The translations under genes were made by a program, and so were the position numbers. The notes below the pieces were generated by a model. It had not been told where the DNA came from. It worked only from the letters and a program-made list of their open reading frames with translations, and ran no database searches. A stretch of 64,000 bases of DNA from Mesorhabditis belari (taxonomy: Eukaryota > Nematoda > Chromadorea > Rhabditida > Rhabditidae), in the NCBI GenBank assembly GCA_958450365.1, contig CAUEEP010000420.1, positions 120,417 to 184,416 on the forward strand, read 5' to 3'. This document shows, piece after piece, positions 42,972 through 54,565 of the stretch. Positions within the stretch are counted from its first letter, which is position 1. Every line of letters starts with the position of its first letter.

Positions 42972-45747
42972 TTATTTTCCTGGTGGTGGTGGAGGAGCAG
43001 TGTAGCAAAGAACAGCCTTCACTAATCCCTTCTTTGCTGGATTTGCCTGGAAATTTTCAAAATTACGAAAAAGTTAAAATCAAAAGGTTTCCTTTTTGAT
43101 TAATACAGTGAAATCTCGATAGTAGCCGGTTTTTAAAAATCCCTAAATTGTTAACTTCACTGTACAGGGTGACCCAAATTATAGCAACCAGTTTTTAAAA
43201 AACTATTCTTTTCCAAAACTTTCTACAGAAAGTAGCATGTATTATATACCATTTAAAAGCTCTAATTCTTAGCATCATTAATATATTAAAGATTTTTTAG
43301 TCAGAGCTAATTCTTGACCCTTCTTGGCCTTCGGAAAGAGTTCGCTTTTAGCTCGGAATAAGCTCCGAATAAGCTCGCTTTTAGAAAACTATTCTTTTCC
43401 AAAAAACTTTCTACAGAAAGTAGCATGTATTATATACCATTTTAAAGCTCTAATTCTCAGTATTCTTAATATATTAAAGATTTTTTAACCAGAGCTAATT
43501 CTTGACCCTTATTGACCTTCAGAATGAGCTCCCCGCAAGCACCCCACGGCGAGCTGTCATTTTTCGTGGTTTTGAATGTAAGAAATGTTTTGAGAAGGTT
43601 TTTTTCAATTGAATAACCTTTTCCCAATTCTTTTGGTTTAAATCAAGGTAAGCGTTAACCGAGCATGTGCAAATCGCTTGTTAAAACGGGCTCAAAACGT
43701 GCCGCAAAAAGACCATTTTGCAGCGAGTAATGAAATTCGCGTTTTTCCGGATGTCTGGTTCTGCTGATCGAGGCACTTTTGGATGTGATTTTGGTTTTAG
43801 GGTATTGAATTCAATTAAGTTTAATAAAATTTCTACAAATCTAATCGTGTTTCCTGTTTTTCAAGGACGAATTTTTACGTAGAAAGCCGCGAAATGATAG
43901 CTAGGGATACGCAAGGTGAGCTCATGTCAATGGCTCATGTCAATGGCTCATGTCAATGGCTCATGTCAATGGCTCATGTCAATGGCTCAGGTCAATGGCT
44001 CAGGTCAATGGCTCCTGTCAATGGCTCAGGTCAATGGCTCATGTCAGCCAGTAAGGGTCAAAAATTAGCACTGGCCAAAAAATCTTGGCTTCAGTTTTTT
44101 TAAGTCTCAACTCTTTCTAGTAAAAAAAGTTTAAGATTTGAAATGAAAATTGGAATCGATTTAATCAAAGCAATACCTTTTGCAATACCTTTTACAATAC
44201 CTTTAAAAAAGCAATACCTTTTGCACACTGTACCATTCTCCTTTTTGGCATCGATATTCGCTGTTTTTTGTCGGTGATGGCCCAAGGGTTGAACTACTGA
44301 ACGAGTTCTTTTCAGTGATCTTCTCTAGATCCTGAAAATGAATCAAAATTCATGATCATTGCAGATTGTAAAGAAGATTTACTCTTGTGGTAAGAGAAAA
44401 GCTTGTCGGTTTAGGTAAAACGAGTTATTTTAGCGATTAGACCAACTCACATCAGTGAAAGCAATGATAAACGCGGAAGCATGTGTTGGGTTACCATTTG
44501 GATTGCACACCGACGACGCCACCATGCATCCGTCGTCTCGGGTCCTGTATTACAAGTAAGTTTGGAGCGAAGAAATGAATTACTGTATGAGAAAGTTTTT
44601 CTAGAGTTAAATTGAGTATGGTAAAGGGAAGAACCGATTGATCTTACGTCCAAATCCGAACTAAATGGCCGCTTTGTGTGGTTGTATCTCCAAAACTAGT
44701 GGGTCGATTTTGATGATTTTGGTGTTATTTTGTAGAGCAAGACTTATCAATTCGTAAAGTGAAGTTACATGTGGAAAAAGTAAAGTTAGTAAAGAAAAAT
44801 ATGAAATTCGTTACAGTTTCAGACGCTAGTACGGTTTCAGACGCTAGTACTGTTTCGGACGCTAGTACCGTTTCGGGACGCTAGTACGGTTTCAGACGCT
44901 AGTACGGTTTCGGACGCCAGTACTGTTTCGGACGCTAGTACTGTTTCGGACGCTAGTACTGTTTCAGACGCTAGTACGGTTTCAGGACGCTAGTACGGTT
45001 TCAGGACGCTAGTACGGTTTCAGACGCTAGTACGGTTTCGGACGCCAGTACTGTTTCGGACGCTAGTACTGTTTCGGACGCTAGTACCGTTTCGGGACGC
45101 TAGTACGGTTTCGGACGCTAGTACTGTTTCGGACGCTAGTACCGTTTCAGGACGCTAGTACGGGTTCGAACGTAACAGATATAAGAAATATTCTTCAAAC
45201 CACAGTAACTGGAGCTGATTTACGCAATTTTTGCAAATCTAGTCAGGGTTTAAAGTTAAAAAAATCTAGTCAGGGTTTAAAGTTAAAAAATCTAGTCAGG
45301 GTTCATAGTTGAGTTCAAAAATCGACTTGAAATCATTTCAAAGGCTTTGCCGACCTGTACGAGTAAATGATTGGTGCGGAGTGGATTGCGGGTGGAATTC
45401 CTTCGATCTCTTTGACATCTCTGTTGAATTGATCGAGATCCTCTTCACAGGAAGTACAATCTAAAGTTTTAGGAATGAGTTGATCATTTTAGAATTTGGC
45501 ATTCTGTCCATTCTTGCCATTGAGTGAATCGACGCTCACCTGGGTCTCCTCTAAAATTTCAGTTTGAAAATTTGTAGGATTTCACTCTAATAAGAGCACA
45601 ATTTGAAAGTTAAAGCTTTATAAATTTGACTTTACATATTTACATAGAACTACTTTACTAAACTCACAATTGTGCTCGTTGACAACCCAATGTAAGATCG
45701 ATGAAGCAAAGTTGAAACAAACAGATGAAAACAGGCAGACGATTCAT
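42972..45747 (-). CDS. Secreted six-cysteine (C6-type) protein with an 11-nt microexon
   Basis: Exons in transcript order: 45668-45747, 45540-45550 (11 nt), 45355-45460, 44451-44544, 44218-44331, 42972-43046, all with AG/GT borders and matching phases, giving 159 aa. A signal peptide (MNRLPVFICLFQLCFIDL) precedes six cysteines in the order CTSC, DGC, SVC, YRC, VLC. With KGEW between the last two this matches the nematode C6-domain pattern (CxxC...GC...C...C..G.W...C). The tail is APPPPPGK. Predicted extracellular protein, role unknown. The ATG follows a 22-nt leader and a CTTTTTAG acceptor, fitting trans-splicing. Minisatellites lie in two introns. Confidence 0.82.
43185..43530. repeat. Direct duplication of about 150 bp, 195 bp apart
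   Basis: Two copies of a block beginning AACTATTCTTTTCCAAAA and including AAAGTAGCATGTATTATATA, in the last intron of the C6 gene. Confidence 0.8.
43921..44045. repeat. 13-bp minisatellite (CTCATGTCAATGG)
   Basis: About ten copies; some units read CAGGTCAATGG or CCTGTCAATGG. In the last intron of the C6 gene. Confidence 0.88.
44815..45170. repeat. 18/19-bp minisatellite (GACGCTAGTACGGTTTCA)
   Basis: Around 19 units in the third intron of the C6 gene. Units vary at two places (ACGG/ACTG/ACCG and an extra G in TTTCGGGACG). A block of several units appears twice in the same order, pointing to a higher-order duplication. Confidence 0.9.
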
Positions 45748-46074
45748 TGTATGATCGACTTCTTGATCTCTAAAAAGTGCAATAATTTGGCAAAAACCGT
45801 GGAATGTGTGCAAAAGTGTGGAATTCATTGCATTGCCTGGCATATATCTCCTCCTCTTCCTAGGAGAACTTGCTCTTCCCTTAGCGCCTCGCTTTTCGAA
45901 CTTGCAATATTTCATTGGCATTTTATAAGTGATCACATTTGTGTCTAGAAAACATTAAGTTACGAGTGACAGGCACGTAGCGATAGATAAGGGAAAGCTT
46001 AGGCAAAGCGACGAAGCAAAAATACTAGCGTCCAAACCGTCCAAACCAAACCAAGGCGACGAAGCAAAAAATGG

Positions 46075-46184
46075 CGCACACGCAAGAGGCGCACACGCAA
46101 GAGGCGCACACGCAAGAGGCGCACACGCAAGAGGCGCACACGCAAGAGGCGCACACGCAAGAGGCGCACACGCAAGAGGCATTT
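46075..46184. repeat. 15-bp minisatellite (GCGCACACGCAAGAG)
   Basis: Seven to eight near-identical units. The 15-bp period keeps a minus-strand frame open (APLAC repeats), but nothing else supports coding. Confidence 0.9.
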
Positions 46185-46197
46185 GCATTAAAGGAAT

Positions 46198-46262
<65 letters not shown>
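46198..46262. repeat. (AAAG)n microsatellite
   Basis: About 16 uninterrupted tetranucleotides directly after the 15-bp minisatellite. Confidence 0.95.
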
Positions 46263-46263
<1 letters not shown>

Positions 46264-46468
46264 GAAGAAAGACAAACAATGTAAATCTTTATAAACTAAT
46301 GAGTGATGAGTTGGACAGTCATTGACAAACCTGATACTTCTGCAAAACCAAAAGTAAATCAAAATCCAATCAACAAACTATTTTCAATCAATTCAACGCT
46401 TTAAAGCTTAAAAACATTAACTGGATTGCATTATTTTATTAAACATTTAATAGATAAATAGATAAATA

Positions 46469-47021
46469 TTGGGTTGGTGAATTGCAAAGTGCCGGCTGTT
46501 GTCATATGTCACAGTTTGAGCACTTTCTTCAAAAGAAACCCATTTTGGTGTCAATGGAAAAGTTGTAGAGAATCCAAAATTAAGCTTATATCCAGATTTA
46601 CAGAACGATTCAAAAACTGGTTTTCTAGAAATGCTAAATTCACGAATTTTCACAAAACTTGCATTTTAAGCGAAACTACTAAGTGTATCTTTTTGGAAAT
46701 TTGGCTATAATTGATTCTCTGCAACTTAATTTTTGATTCTCTACGACTTTTCTATTGACACCAAAATGGGTTTCTTTTGAAGAAAGTGCTCAAACTGGGA
46801 CACCTCCAGTCTTCCATTCTCAAAGTTCAGTCCTCCATTTTTGAGTCTCACACTTGTCTCACACACAGACCAAAATCCTACTACGAAAGAGGAATCCGCA
46901 AATTGCCTGTAAAATGGGCAGAAGTTGTCAATAATAATGGAAATTATTTGGAATGAATTCATAGTTTTATGTTCAATAAATTTTAGTTCAAAGTCCAGCA
47001 GTTTTCAATTCACCAACCCAA
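46469..47021 (+). mobile_element. mariner-derived MITE (TTGGGTTGGTGAATTG ends), copy 3
   Basis: 553 bp, the longest copy; TA at 46467-46468 and 47022-47023. Near the right end it encodes RKLPVKWAEVVNNNGNY then a stop, the C-terminus of a mariner transposase. This shows the MITE arose by internal deletion of a mariner. Internal mirrored blocks contain GAGCACTTTCTTCAAAAGAA. Confidence 0.9.
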
Positions 47022-47023
47022 TA

Positions 47024-47557
47024 TTAGCTGACTAAGTACTCTTTCGCGATTTTAAAGTCACTGGCAAATTTTCCAGTTATGTTTAAGATAAGCCATTGTT
47101 GGATTTTACTATTTTCCATCATGATTTAGAGAAATATTTGATATCTAGCCTTGTGGCATTTTATGGAAATCAAGTGCGATCTCTTTCCTCGTTGTTTCGA
47201 TTCTTCGCCTTTGCTCAAAAACTGGCTATAGATTGTCCTTTTCTTTTCTTTTTCGTTTCGATTTGTGATCTTTTAGGTGTCATCTCATTTGGCGGGGAAA
47301 AGTGTGAAGAGGCGTTTACGGTATAATATATTATTTATAAAGCATCACAAATCATATTTCTATGTGAGATAGTAGCAAGATAATCCATCAATTTCACTCG
47401 CACTCAACTCTGTACTCTATTTGTTTTATGCATGAGTTTTGTACGATAAACAACTGCTACAAAGTGATCGCCCAGCAATAGAAATTTGCGAATTTGGCAC
47501 TTTGTTTATTGTTCTTCACATTCCGAGACCCATTCGTGTCGATTTGAGTCGTTAGAT
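47024..47557. other. Intergenic, no gene supported
   Basis: A 76-codon plus frame at 47096-47326 has hydrophobic stretches but no splice or family support. Confidence 0.4.
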
Positions 47558-47652
47558 CTCATTCGTGTCATCTCATTCGTGTCATCTCATTCGTGTCATC
47601 TCATTTGTGTCATCTCATTCGTGTCATCTCATTCGTGTCATCTCATTCGTGC
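47558..47652. repeat. 14-bp minisatellite (CTCATTCGTGTCAT)
   Basis: Seven units, one with TTTGTG for TTCGTG. Confidence 0.88.
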
Positions 47653-47795
47653 TGTCCTTCCATTCTCGAGACCCATATTTGTTTACGTTTTCTTTTAAAG
47701 TTCAAATAAACTGAAAGCAAAGAAGTATTTCTTTTGTAGAAGATCAAGAATTTAACAAAATATTTATATACAATTGAGGTGTGAATTTTCTACTT

Positions 47796-50700
47796 TCATT
47801 TTTTCGAGCTTAACTTCTGGAGTCGACGCAGGAGCTCCTGGCCGACAGCCGCTCGGACATGCGGAGGGAAATAGTGGGTCATCTTGCCTGAAAAAAGTTT
47901 GACTAGTGAAAATTTGATAGAAATTTTGTGAATCACCGTAATCTTACAATGACTTTTTGAACAAAAATATTAGATTGGCAACTTGAAAGTTGGTACACTT
48001 TTAAGTTGGTAACACGTATTTTCCATAAAACATTTAATACGACAAGCCTAAGCTTTAAAACGAAATTGGATTACTTCAAAAAACCTCAAAAACACTAAAA
48101 GAAAGGATAAACTATCTAGTTTTCAAAGTTGAATCAGAGTAAAAAAGAAAACCGTTCAATTTAACAAATTTCAAATTTAAGCGTTGCATACAAAAATCCA
48201 AAATCATTCATCGTCCGAGTCATTCCGAGTCATTACGATTATGAGAGTCATTACGAGTCTACTGTATTCTAAGAGAAGGATACCCCTCAAATCGTTATCG
48301 CATCTTTCCAATGATCTCCGTGTCACCAATGTATCCTGTTATAAACACCAATATACACCGATAAATATCTCCTGTTTATCTTAAGGTCAATGGAAGAACT
48401 ATTAGATTTTTATTAGAATTTTTATTAGATTTTTATTGGATTTTTTATTAGATTTTTTATTATTATTTTATTAGAACTTGAAAATTGGTACGGATTTCGG
48501 ATTAACCCAAGAAAAAAAGGCGGTTTTTACAAATTTGCTTTTAAATAGCGCTATGATTAGATTGGCAAATTAAAAGTCGGTACACCTCTACGTATTCACC
48601 ATAAAACATATTTAATGCGCCATTTGAATTAAACTTCTCGAAATAAAAGTTATATATTTTCTAATTTAAGACATATTTAAGCAAATTTGAACAACTTTTG
48701 CGACGAATTTGAGCAGAAATTCAAGTTTTTCTTGAAATTCTTTAAATAGAACGATAACATAAATGATTGATTAGATTTAGCTGAAAATTTGGCTATACAT
48801 CTAACATTTTGTGCTCTATCTTTTTTCTATTTACACCAATATAGGTTTATGTGAAAGAAAGTGCTCAAATCGCTTCATCGAGTGCTCATCATTTTTGGTT
48901 CCTCAACTTCTTGCCCCCTCGAAACCTCCAAAAACCAAAGCTATTCTAAATCTGTCAAAAGCCTATTTTAGAGAATAAATAGGCCTTTTTATTGGTAAAA
49001 ACTGTAGATTAATTGGTGCACTAGTTATTTTTAAAAAGTACAATGAATAACTATACCGACTTTCAAGTTGCTAATGTAATATTAGAGTGATGGGAATGAA
49101 ATCAGCGCTCACAGATCTTTCCAAAAATAAATTGCATTCCATTCCAAGCCTCAGCCAATAAGTGTTGTATACTGTTCAAAAGCTCTGAATCTCCTCTATA
49201 AAATAGTGGAAAGGATTTTGAATTGAATTGATTATTGAAGACTTGGATGACTTTTAAGTCGAAAGGTCAAAAATGAGCATTTTCTGGAAAATGTATTTCT
49301 GGTAATGGCCATGCCCGGGTTTTCCGTTAGAAAATAACGCCAATTAAAGTTATATGAAAATAACATAAAAGAACTCTTTTGTTTTTTCGCCTTCTAGAGC
49401 TTCTGTTTTTTCTTCATTTTAGGCCTTTTCAGGCCACAAACGACCATTTTAGCTTTTGATTTTAGGCCAACATCATCTCTGTGGCTTGAGCCCGTTTACT
49501 CGTTTGGTTTCATGAGTTTCTTGCTGCCCCTACGAACCGAAATCCTTGGGATGAATCCAAAAATTCAGCACCCTTTTACAGGCACTTGGGATCCCATTTC
49601 GACCGACGAAGAACTCGCCATAGTGGTCAAAATGAGCCGGGACTGGGTTGACCAATTCTACAGCCGAATTGGTTGGTTTTGGGAAGCGGTGACCACATGG
49701 GGCAGACAACGGATTGGTTACCGGATGACCCAAAATGGACGCTTCCGGTTTCAGGAGTGAAAAGGGAGTATATCCCCAGGCGTAGTAGGCCAGATCGAGT
49801 GCGATTGTGCTCGCGCACAGGGAACACATAGCGATCCTCTTTTGTGCATTTTAAATGGGTTTTCGCGGTTGGGGAATTGATTGACAGTGTTAGTTTTAAT
49901 GTTTTTCTTGTCCAAAATCAATGATTTCAATAAATTTCCCATTGAAGGATGCTTCTAACTTCTCAAGCAATGTCTCATCTCTTCTTTGTAGCTTATATTT
50001 TCCAATTTAAACTTTTTAAACTCATCATTTTTGGTTCCTCAACTTCTTGCCCCCTCGGAACCTCCAAAAACCGAAGCTATTCTAAATCTGTCAAAAGCCT
50101 ATTTTAGAGAATAAATAGGCCTTTTTATTGGTAAAAACTGTAGATTAATTGGTGCACTAGTTATTTCTAAAAAGTGTAGCAACTTTCAAGTTGGTATCTA
50201 GTAGACAATCTAGTAGATCAATCTAATAGACACAAACCTCGATAACAAAAAACTTAAGGGATTTCGAAGACCGTTTTGTTATCAAGGTTTGTGTGCTATT
50301 GTGGCTTTAGCTATCGAGGTTTGACTGAATTTAGCTTGTATCACTTTAGATTGTATCACTAAAGTATTATTTTAGCAAGTTGTTTGTACAAAAGAATACG
50401 GTAGAAGTTGTTCGGCAGAGGCGTTGCAAACGGAACTAGGCTAGGTAAAGGCACTGGGTCAAGTCGTAAGTATAGCAATTTTATACTAATAGTAAGCCTA
50501 GCTTTGAGTCAGATCATGAGCCAGATCTAGGCTCACTATTAGTATAAAATTGCTATACTTACGACTTGGCCTAGTGCCTTGACTTGGCCAGATCTAGCCT
50601 TGGCTTGTTCAACTGAATTTCTCTAACAATTTGTCTAAAATCTTTGCTGTTCAGAGGCTTCTTGATGTCCAAAGGCTAAACACGATTTTTGATTCACTTA

Positions 50701-53700
50701 ATGTTTATCAAAGCTAGTGTTTTCTAACTTCTGATTAAACTATTGAACTAACATTTTAACTGAGACTTTAAACAGCTAGAAATGAACTAAACCTAAGCCT
50801 AAACTTTAAACTTTAAACTTTAAACCAATCCGAGTTTAGAAATTAACATTCGAAATAAAAAGTGCTTTTATAAACTTTAGATTTTATTACTTTGGTGATA
50901 ATCTTTATAAGTTTACTACGTAAATCAACAAATTTAAGTTCATCTTGTCATTTTATGAAACTTCCAATAACCAATTAATTATAATCACGGGTTTTTCCCG
51001 CTGAATTTGGCGTCAGAGTCAAGTGAAATCAGAGCACACTTCTTTAAAAGTTCTTTTTGCATTTCTTTTTGTACTAATTTGTTCCCCAGGGATTTTAAGA
51101 GCCAGTTTTTAAAAAGAAAAACAACTTTGAGGTAATGAGATGAAAGTGAATGAAATACTGTACCTGATCCGAGTCGTTCTCCAAGATCCTCCCCGTTGTA
51201 GAATTTGTTGAAATTGGGTCGGTTCGGCCAATTTGGCATCAAGTATTGGTGTCCTTGTTTCATGCCCGAATAGGGGAATGCTTCTGGAAAATAATAAAGG
51301 TAAAAATCTAATAGTAAAGAAAGAAGGCTAAGTTTTTGTTGAGTCCTGAATTCATAGTGTTTGGTTCTTCCTTATCTCCGGCTCTTTCCTTATCTCCAGC
51401 TTTTTCCTTAGCTCTAGATTTCATATGGTTCATTTCTAGCTGATTTTTTGAGACAATAAGCAATTGACTACGGTGGTTTGGTCTGTCAAATCAGAATTGA
51501 AAAATCCTTAATCGTTCTTGAGTAGAGTGTCTTCCTTGCAGACAACGCGTTTTCTATTGGGCTGGGGAGAATGAGTCGGCGCCAAACTTTAAAGGGACTT
51601 TTTGCACACATAAAGCCTTCTTTAAACATACGTTTGGTTTCATCAAAAGGATCCACTATTTCTCTACAAAATGACTTTTGAGAGATTCCACAAAGCTTTT
51701 CTTTCGTGGAGTTTATGAACTTCCAAACGCAGCTGGTTAAAATGGCAAAGAGTCCGACTCATCATTTGAACAGTTTCTTTCACATAAACCTTCTTTGGTG
51801 TTTATATAAAAAAGATAGAGCACATTCGATTACTTAAGTTGCCAAATTTGCAGGAAGATCCCAGCAATGGTTTTTTCTAGATGACAGTTTGTAGTTGTTA
51901 TGAAAAAATGGCTTTTTCTTGAGCGGAGGCGCTGTTTGAATTTTCTTTTAAATGTGATTTTGTAGAGAATTAGTTAACCATTCTACTGATATCAAACGCA
52001 TATTATTTGACGAAGTCTGCTAGAAGTTTTAGACATTTTTTTGATTTTCGGCGCCGACTCATTCTCCCCAACCCAATATAAAGCGCATCCAAATCTAAGC
52101 TACCGTAACCCTATGTTTTGCATAAGCAAACTTTTTAAAATGCAAATGTACATTAAAATTTTGCGCTTTTTCTCTACGACTCTTTCCTTAACTTTTTGTT
52201 TTTCTTCTCTTTTTCAAACATGCTAAATTGGTAACTCCTACTATTTAAAGTAGCGCGTAGAAAACCGGAATTGTCCCGTGGCCCAATTTTGCAAAAAACG
52301 ATTTATGATTACGTTTTTGAAATACATCTTTTAGAAGCTTCTAGATTTATCTCATACTTTCACTGCTCGCTTCACCTGAGTGCCGAGTGGACGAAAAGCG
52401 AAAGCGCTACAATTCTCAAAGGCCATTTTGAGAAACTCAAAGTTTGCATTTTTCAAAATATGTAAAGCGCTTAATATTCCCATTCAAATCGTTGATCCAG
52501 TCAATTTTTCGTATCCAAAAATCTTATTGGCCATCTTGGTGGTTAAATTGGTAATTCCTACTATTTATAGTAGCGTGTAGAAAATCGTGTGATTGTGAGA
52601 GAAAAATGGATGCTTTTCCCAGTAATAGGGTAAATTCTAGCAATAGTTGCCTTTACGCTTATAAATCATTTTTAGAGTTTCACAACTCCATCGCGTAGAC
52701 CTAAAATGCCCTCACTAGCCTGGGATTTTATGTCAAAGTATGTAGATGTGAGCAGCAAAAAGACTCGAGCACTCGAGCACAGCACCATGCCCCAGAAAAG
52801 CAATTGCAAACTATTTTAAAAAGCTGTGTAAAATTAAAGAAAACATTTAAAATAGAAAAAGTTAAGAAACGCTATTAAAAACTTATTTATTTATATTATT
52901 ATTTACGAATTTACTAGGCCTATTGTCTACATTTGCACTAGAACGATTCAAAAACAAATTCCACTCCCTAAAAAGCCTAAAAACCTTAAATAAAACGATC
53001 CATTACTACATTTAAAGAAAATTTTGCACATTTTTCGCCCGGTTTTTTATAGCTTTGCTTAATAAGCGCACCTTTTAGAAAACGCATTGTCGGAAGTTTG
53101 TCGGATCAATTGTCTGACAAAATGTTGTCAATGTTGTCAATGCAAATTTGTCTGACAAATTTTCTGTCAACAAGGAGCACACTCTATTCTTGAGTAACGT
53201 TAAAAAACTGAATTTGGCCTAGATTAAAGGGATTTAGCGGTGAGATCAAAGGGATTCAGCGGGGAGATCAAAGGCTATTTTAAAAGATGAATTTCACAAT
53301 AAAGACCTCACGATAATGCATCTTGAGCCTTGTTGTGAGAGAATTAACTCAATAACTTTATGATAAACTTTACAGAATTAAAGTTAATCAACAAATGAGG
53401 GTAATAAATACTAAATGATACTGTAAAGATCCATCCAATCCTCCTGTCTCACTACAGTAGGCCTGAACAAAAATACAGAGTCTTCAAGAATTACGGGTAC
53501 TTTTTCTTTAGTGCGTAGCCCCGCCTAGAGTCACCCACTCCTCATCAAACTTTTTTTTAGTAGAATTTACTGCTTATTTTCAACACTTTACTTAATATAC
53601 TTTACTCATAAACGCAAAATTAACAATTCTATAGCTATAAGACTTCAAATCCCCAAAACTCGAGAGCCTCTGGGATCCTTGTGACCAAATTTTGAGTATA

Positions 53701-54561
53701 AATAATTACTAAAAAAAGTAGCAAACAGCTTAGGTTTTCTAAATTTATTATTTAGATATTTACAAGTTCATCCACGAGGTAGTCATTATTAAAGTAATTC
53801 TTTAAGTTCAAAATTTGCTCACAAGAAGCCGCGTCCCAGTTTTGAAGTTTCTCGAGTTTTGGAGATTTGAAGCTCTATAAAATTTCTAATTTTAGGTTTC
53901 TGAGTAAATTATTGAAGTAAATTGTTAGAAATAGGCAGTAAATACTATCAAAAAGTTTGATAGGGAATGGTTGATTCTAAGCGGAGCTATGCACTAGAGA
54001 AAAAAGTACCCATAATTCTTGAAAACCCTATATTCAACCAAAGAATAAACCCTTTTTGATTTAATTTAATTTAACGTTTAATACAAGAAATTCAGACTCA
54101 TTACTTTTACTTTTTACTAGAATACTATTAATTGTCTTACTAGAGCTGTCTTACTACAAGTATTGTCGTAAGACAAGTAACCGACAATGAGATTTTCCTT
54201 ACAGATTGAGTTGAAGGTGGCACTGAGACAAATAAATCTTCGTTTTACAGTACAACACAAACTACACAAGTCTTATTGCTCTAAAAAAACTTAAGAGCTA
54301 AAGTTTTATTGATTGAAGACTTTACAATATCTTCGAGTTGAACAAGAAAGATTGGAGAAGCTGTTGTTTGTTGAGTTGCTTTACAAGACAAGTTGATTTT
54401 AGCCAGCATCTACTTCTTATAGGAGTTTCAAAGACAAATTGCACTCCAAATCCAACTTCACTAATAGTTCTCATTCTAGAAATGCTTCAAAACTCACCAG
54501 CATCACCTTGTTGAACGATTGCACAAACAAAGAATACCGCCAACCACAGCATTTTAGCCAT
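47796..54561 (-). CDS. Small secreted protein (91 aa), two introns of about 3.2 kb
   Basis: Exons 54498-54561, 51164-51283, 47796-47887 join in phase. Signal peptide MAKMLWLAVFFVCAIVQQGDA, then a Pro/Asn-rich middle (PNWPNRPNFNKFYNGEDLGE) and a basic helix-like C-terminus (PPHVRAAVGQELLRRLQKLS). No cysteine in the mature part. A CACTTCAG acceptor is only 4 nt before the ATG, as expected for trans-splicing. It could be a peptide hormone precursor or a small extracellular protein; I do not recognise the family. The long introns are filled with MITEs and a dispersed repeat. Confidence 0.78.
48557..49470. repeat. Dispersed repeat, inverted copy of the 25.1/42.0-kb repeat, in intron 2
   Basis: Begins TTAGATTGGCAAATTAAAAG and includes the mirrored CTCAACTTCTTGCCCCCTCG and GCCATGCCCGGGTTTTCC blocks also seen near 25440 and 42350. 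A further partial copy is at 50025-50180. Confidence 0.7.
49505..50010 (+). repeat. Dispersed repeat with conserved open frame, copy 2
   Basis: Inverted relative of 2461-3110. The plus frame 49512-49760 (82 codons) starts MSFLLPLRTEILGMNPK and contains FTGTWDPISTDEELAI and TTWGRQRIGYRM. It is open here, unlike the 2.8-kb copy. It lies inside an intron of a minus-strand gene. Family not recognised. Confidence 0.5.
50441..50580. repeat. Long hairpin, about 55-bp arms
   Basis: Arms include GTCGTAAGTATAGCAATTTT ... AAAATTGCTATACTTACGAC with a short centre (AGTCAGATCATGAGCC). Nearly perfect pairing. In intron 2 of the 91-aa gene. May be a tiny MITE or a structured RNA source. Confidence 0.85.
51557..52076. 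mobile_element. 520-bp mariner-type MITE, copy 2 (inverted relative to 7174-7694)
   Basis: TTGGGCTGGGGAGAATGAGT with inverted partner; TA at 51555-51556 and 52077-52078; in intron 1 of the 91-aa gene. Few differences from copy 1. Confidence 0.9.
52080..53449. other. Intron 1 interior, no gene
   Basis: A direct repeat of TGGTAATTCCTACTATTTA-like sequence (52230, 52545). Frames at 52271-52580 lack support. Confidence 0.45.
53450..54045. mobile_element. Imperfect foldback element of about 590 bp
   Basis: Outer arms AGTCTTCAAGAATTACGGGT ... ACCCATAATTCTTGAAAAC and inner arms ATAAGACTTCAAATCCCCAA ... GGAGATTTGAAGCTCTATAA pair over most of the length. Noncoding. Confidence 0.75.
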
Positions 54562-54565
54562 TTCT

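Noticed and set aside
43894..44103. Frame with MAHVNGS/QWLMS repeats
   Set aside because: Product of the 13-bp minisatellite in an intron of the C6 gene.
45670..45948. Plus-strand cysteine-rich frame opposite the C6 gene
   Set aside because: It overlaps the signal-peptide exon of the minus-strand gene, whose splice phases all match; the plus frame has no acceptor or donor that extends it.
46025..46362. Minus-strand frames rich in FLSFFLSFF and APLAC
   Set aside because: Artefact of the AAAG microsatellite and the 15-bp minisatellite.
47558..47652. CRISPR-like array
   Set aside because: Units are contiguous 14-mers without spacers; this and the other arrays are ordinary minisatellites in a eukaryotic genome.
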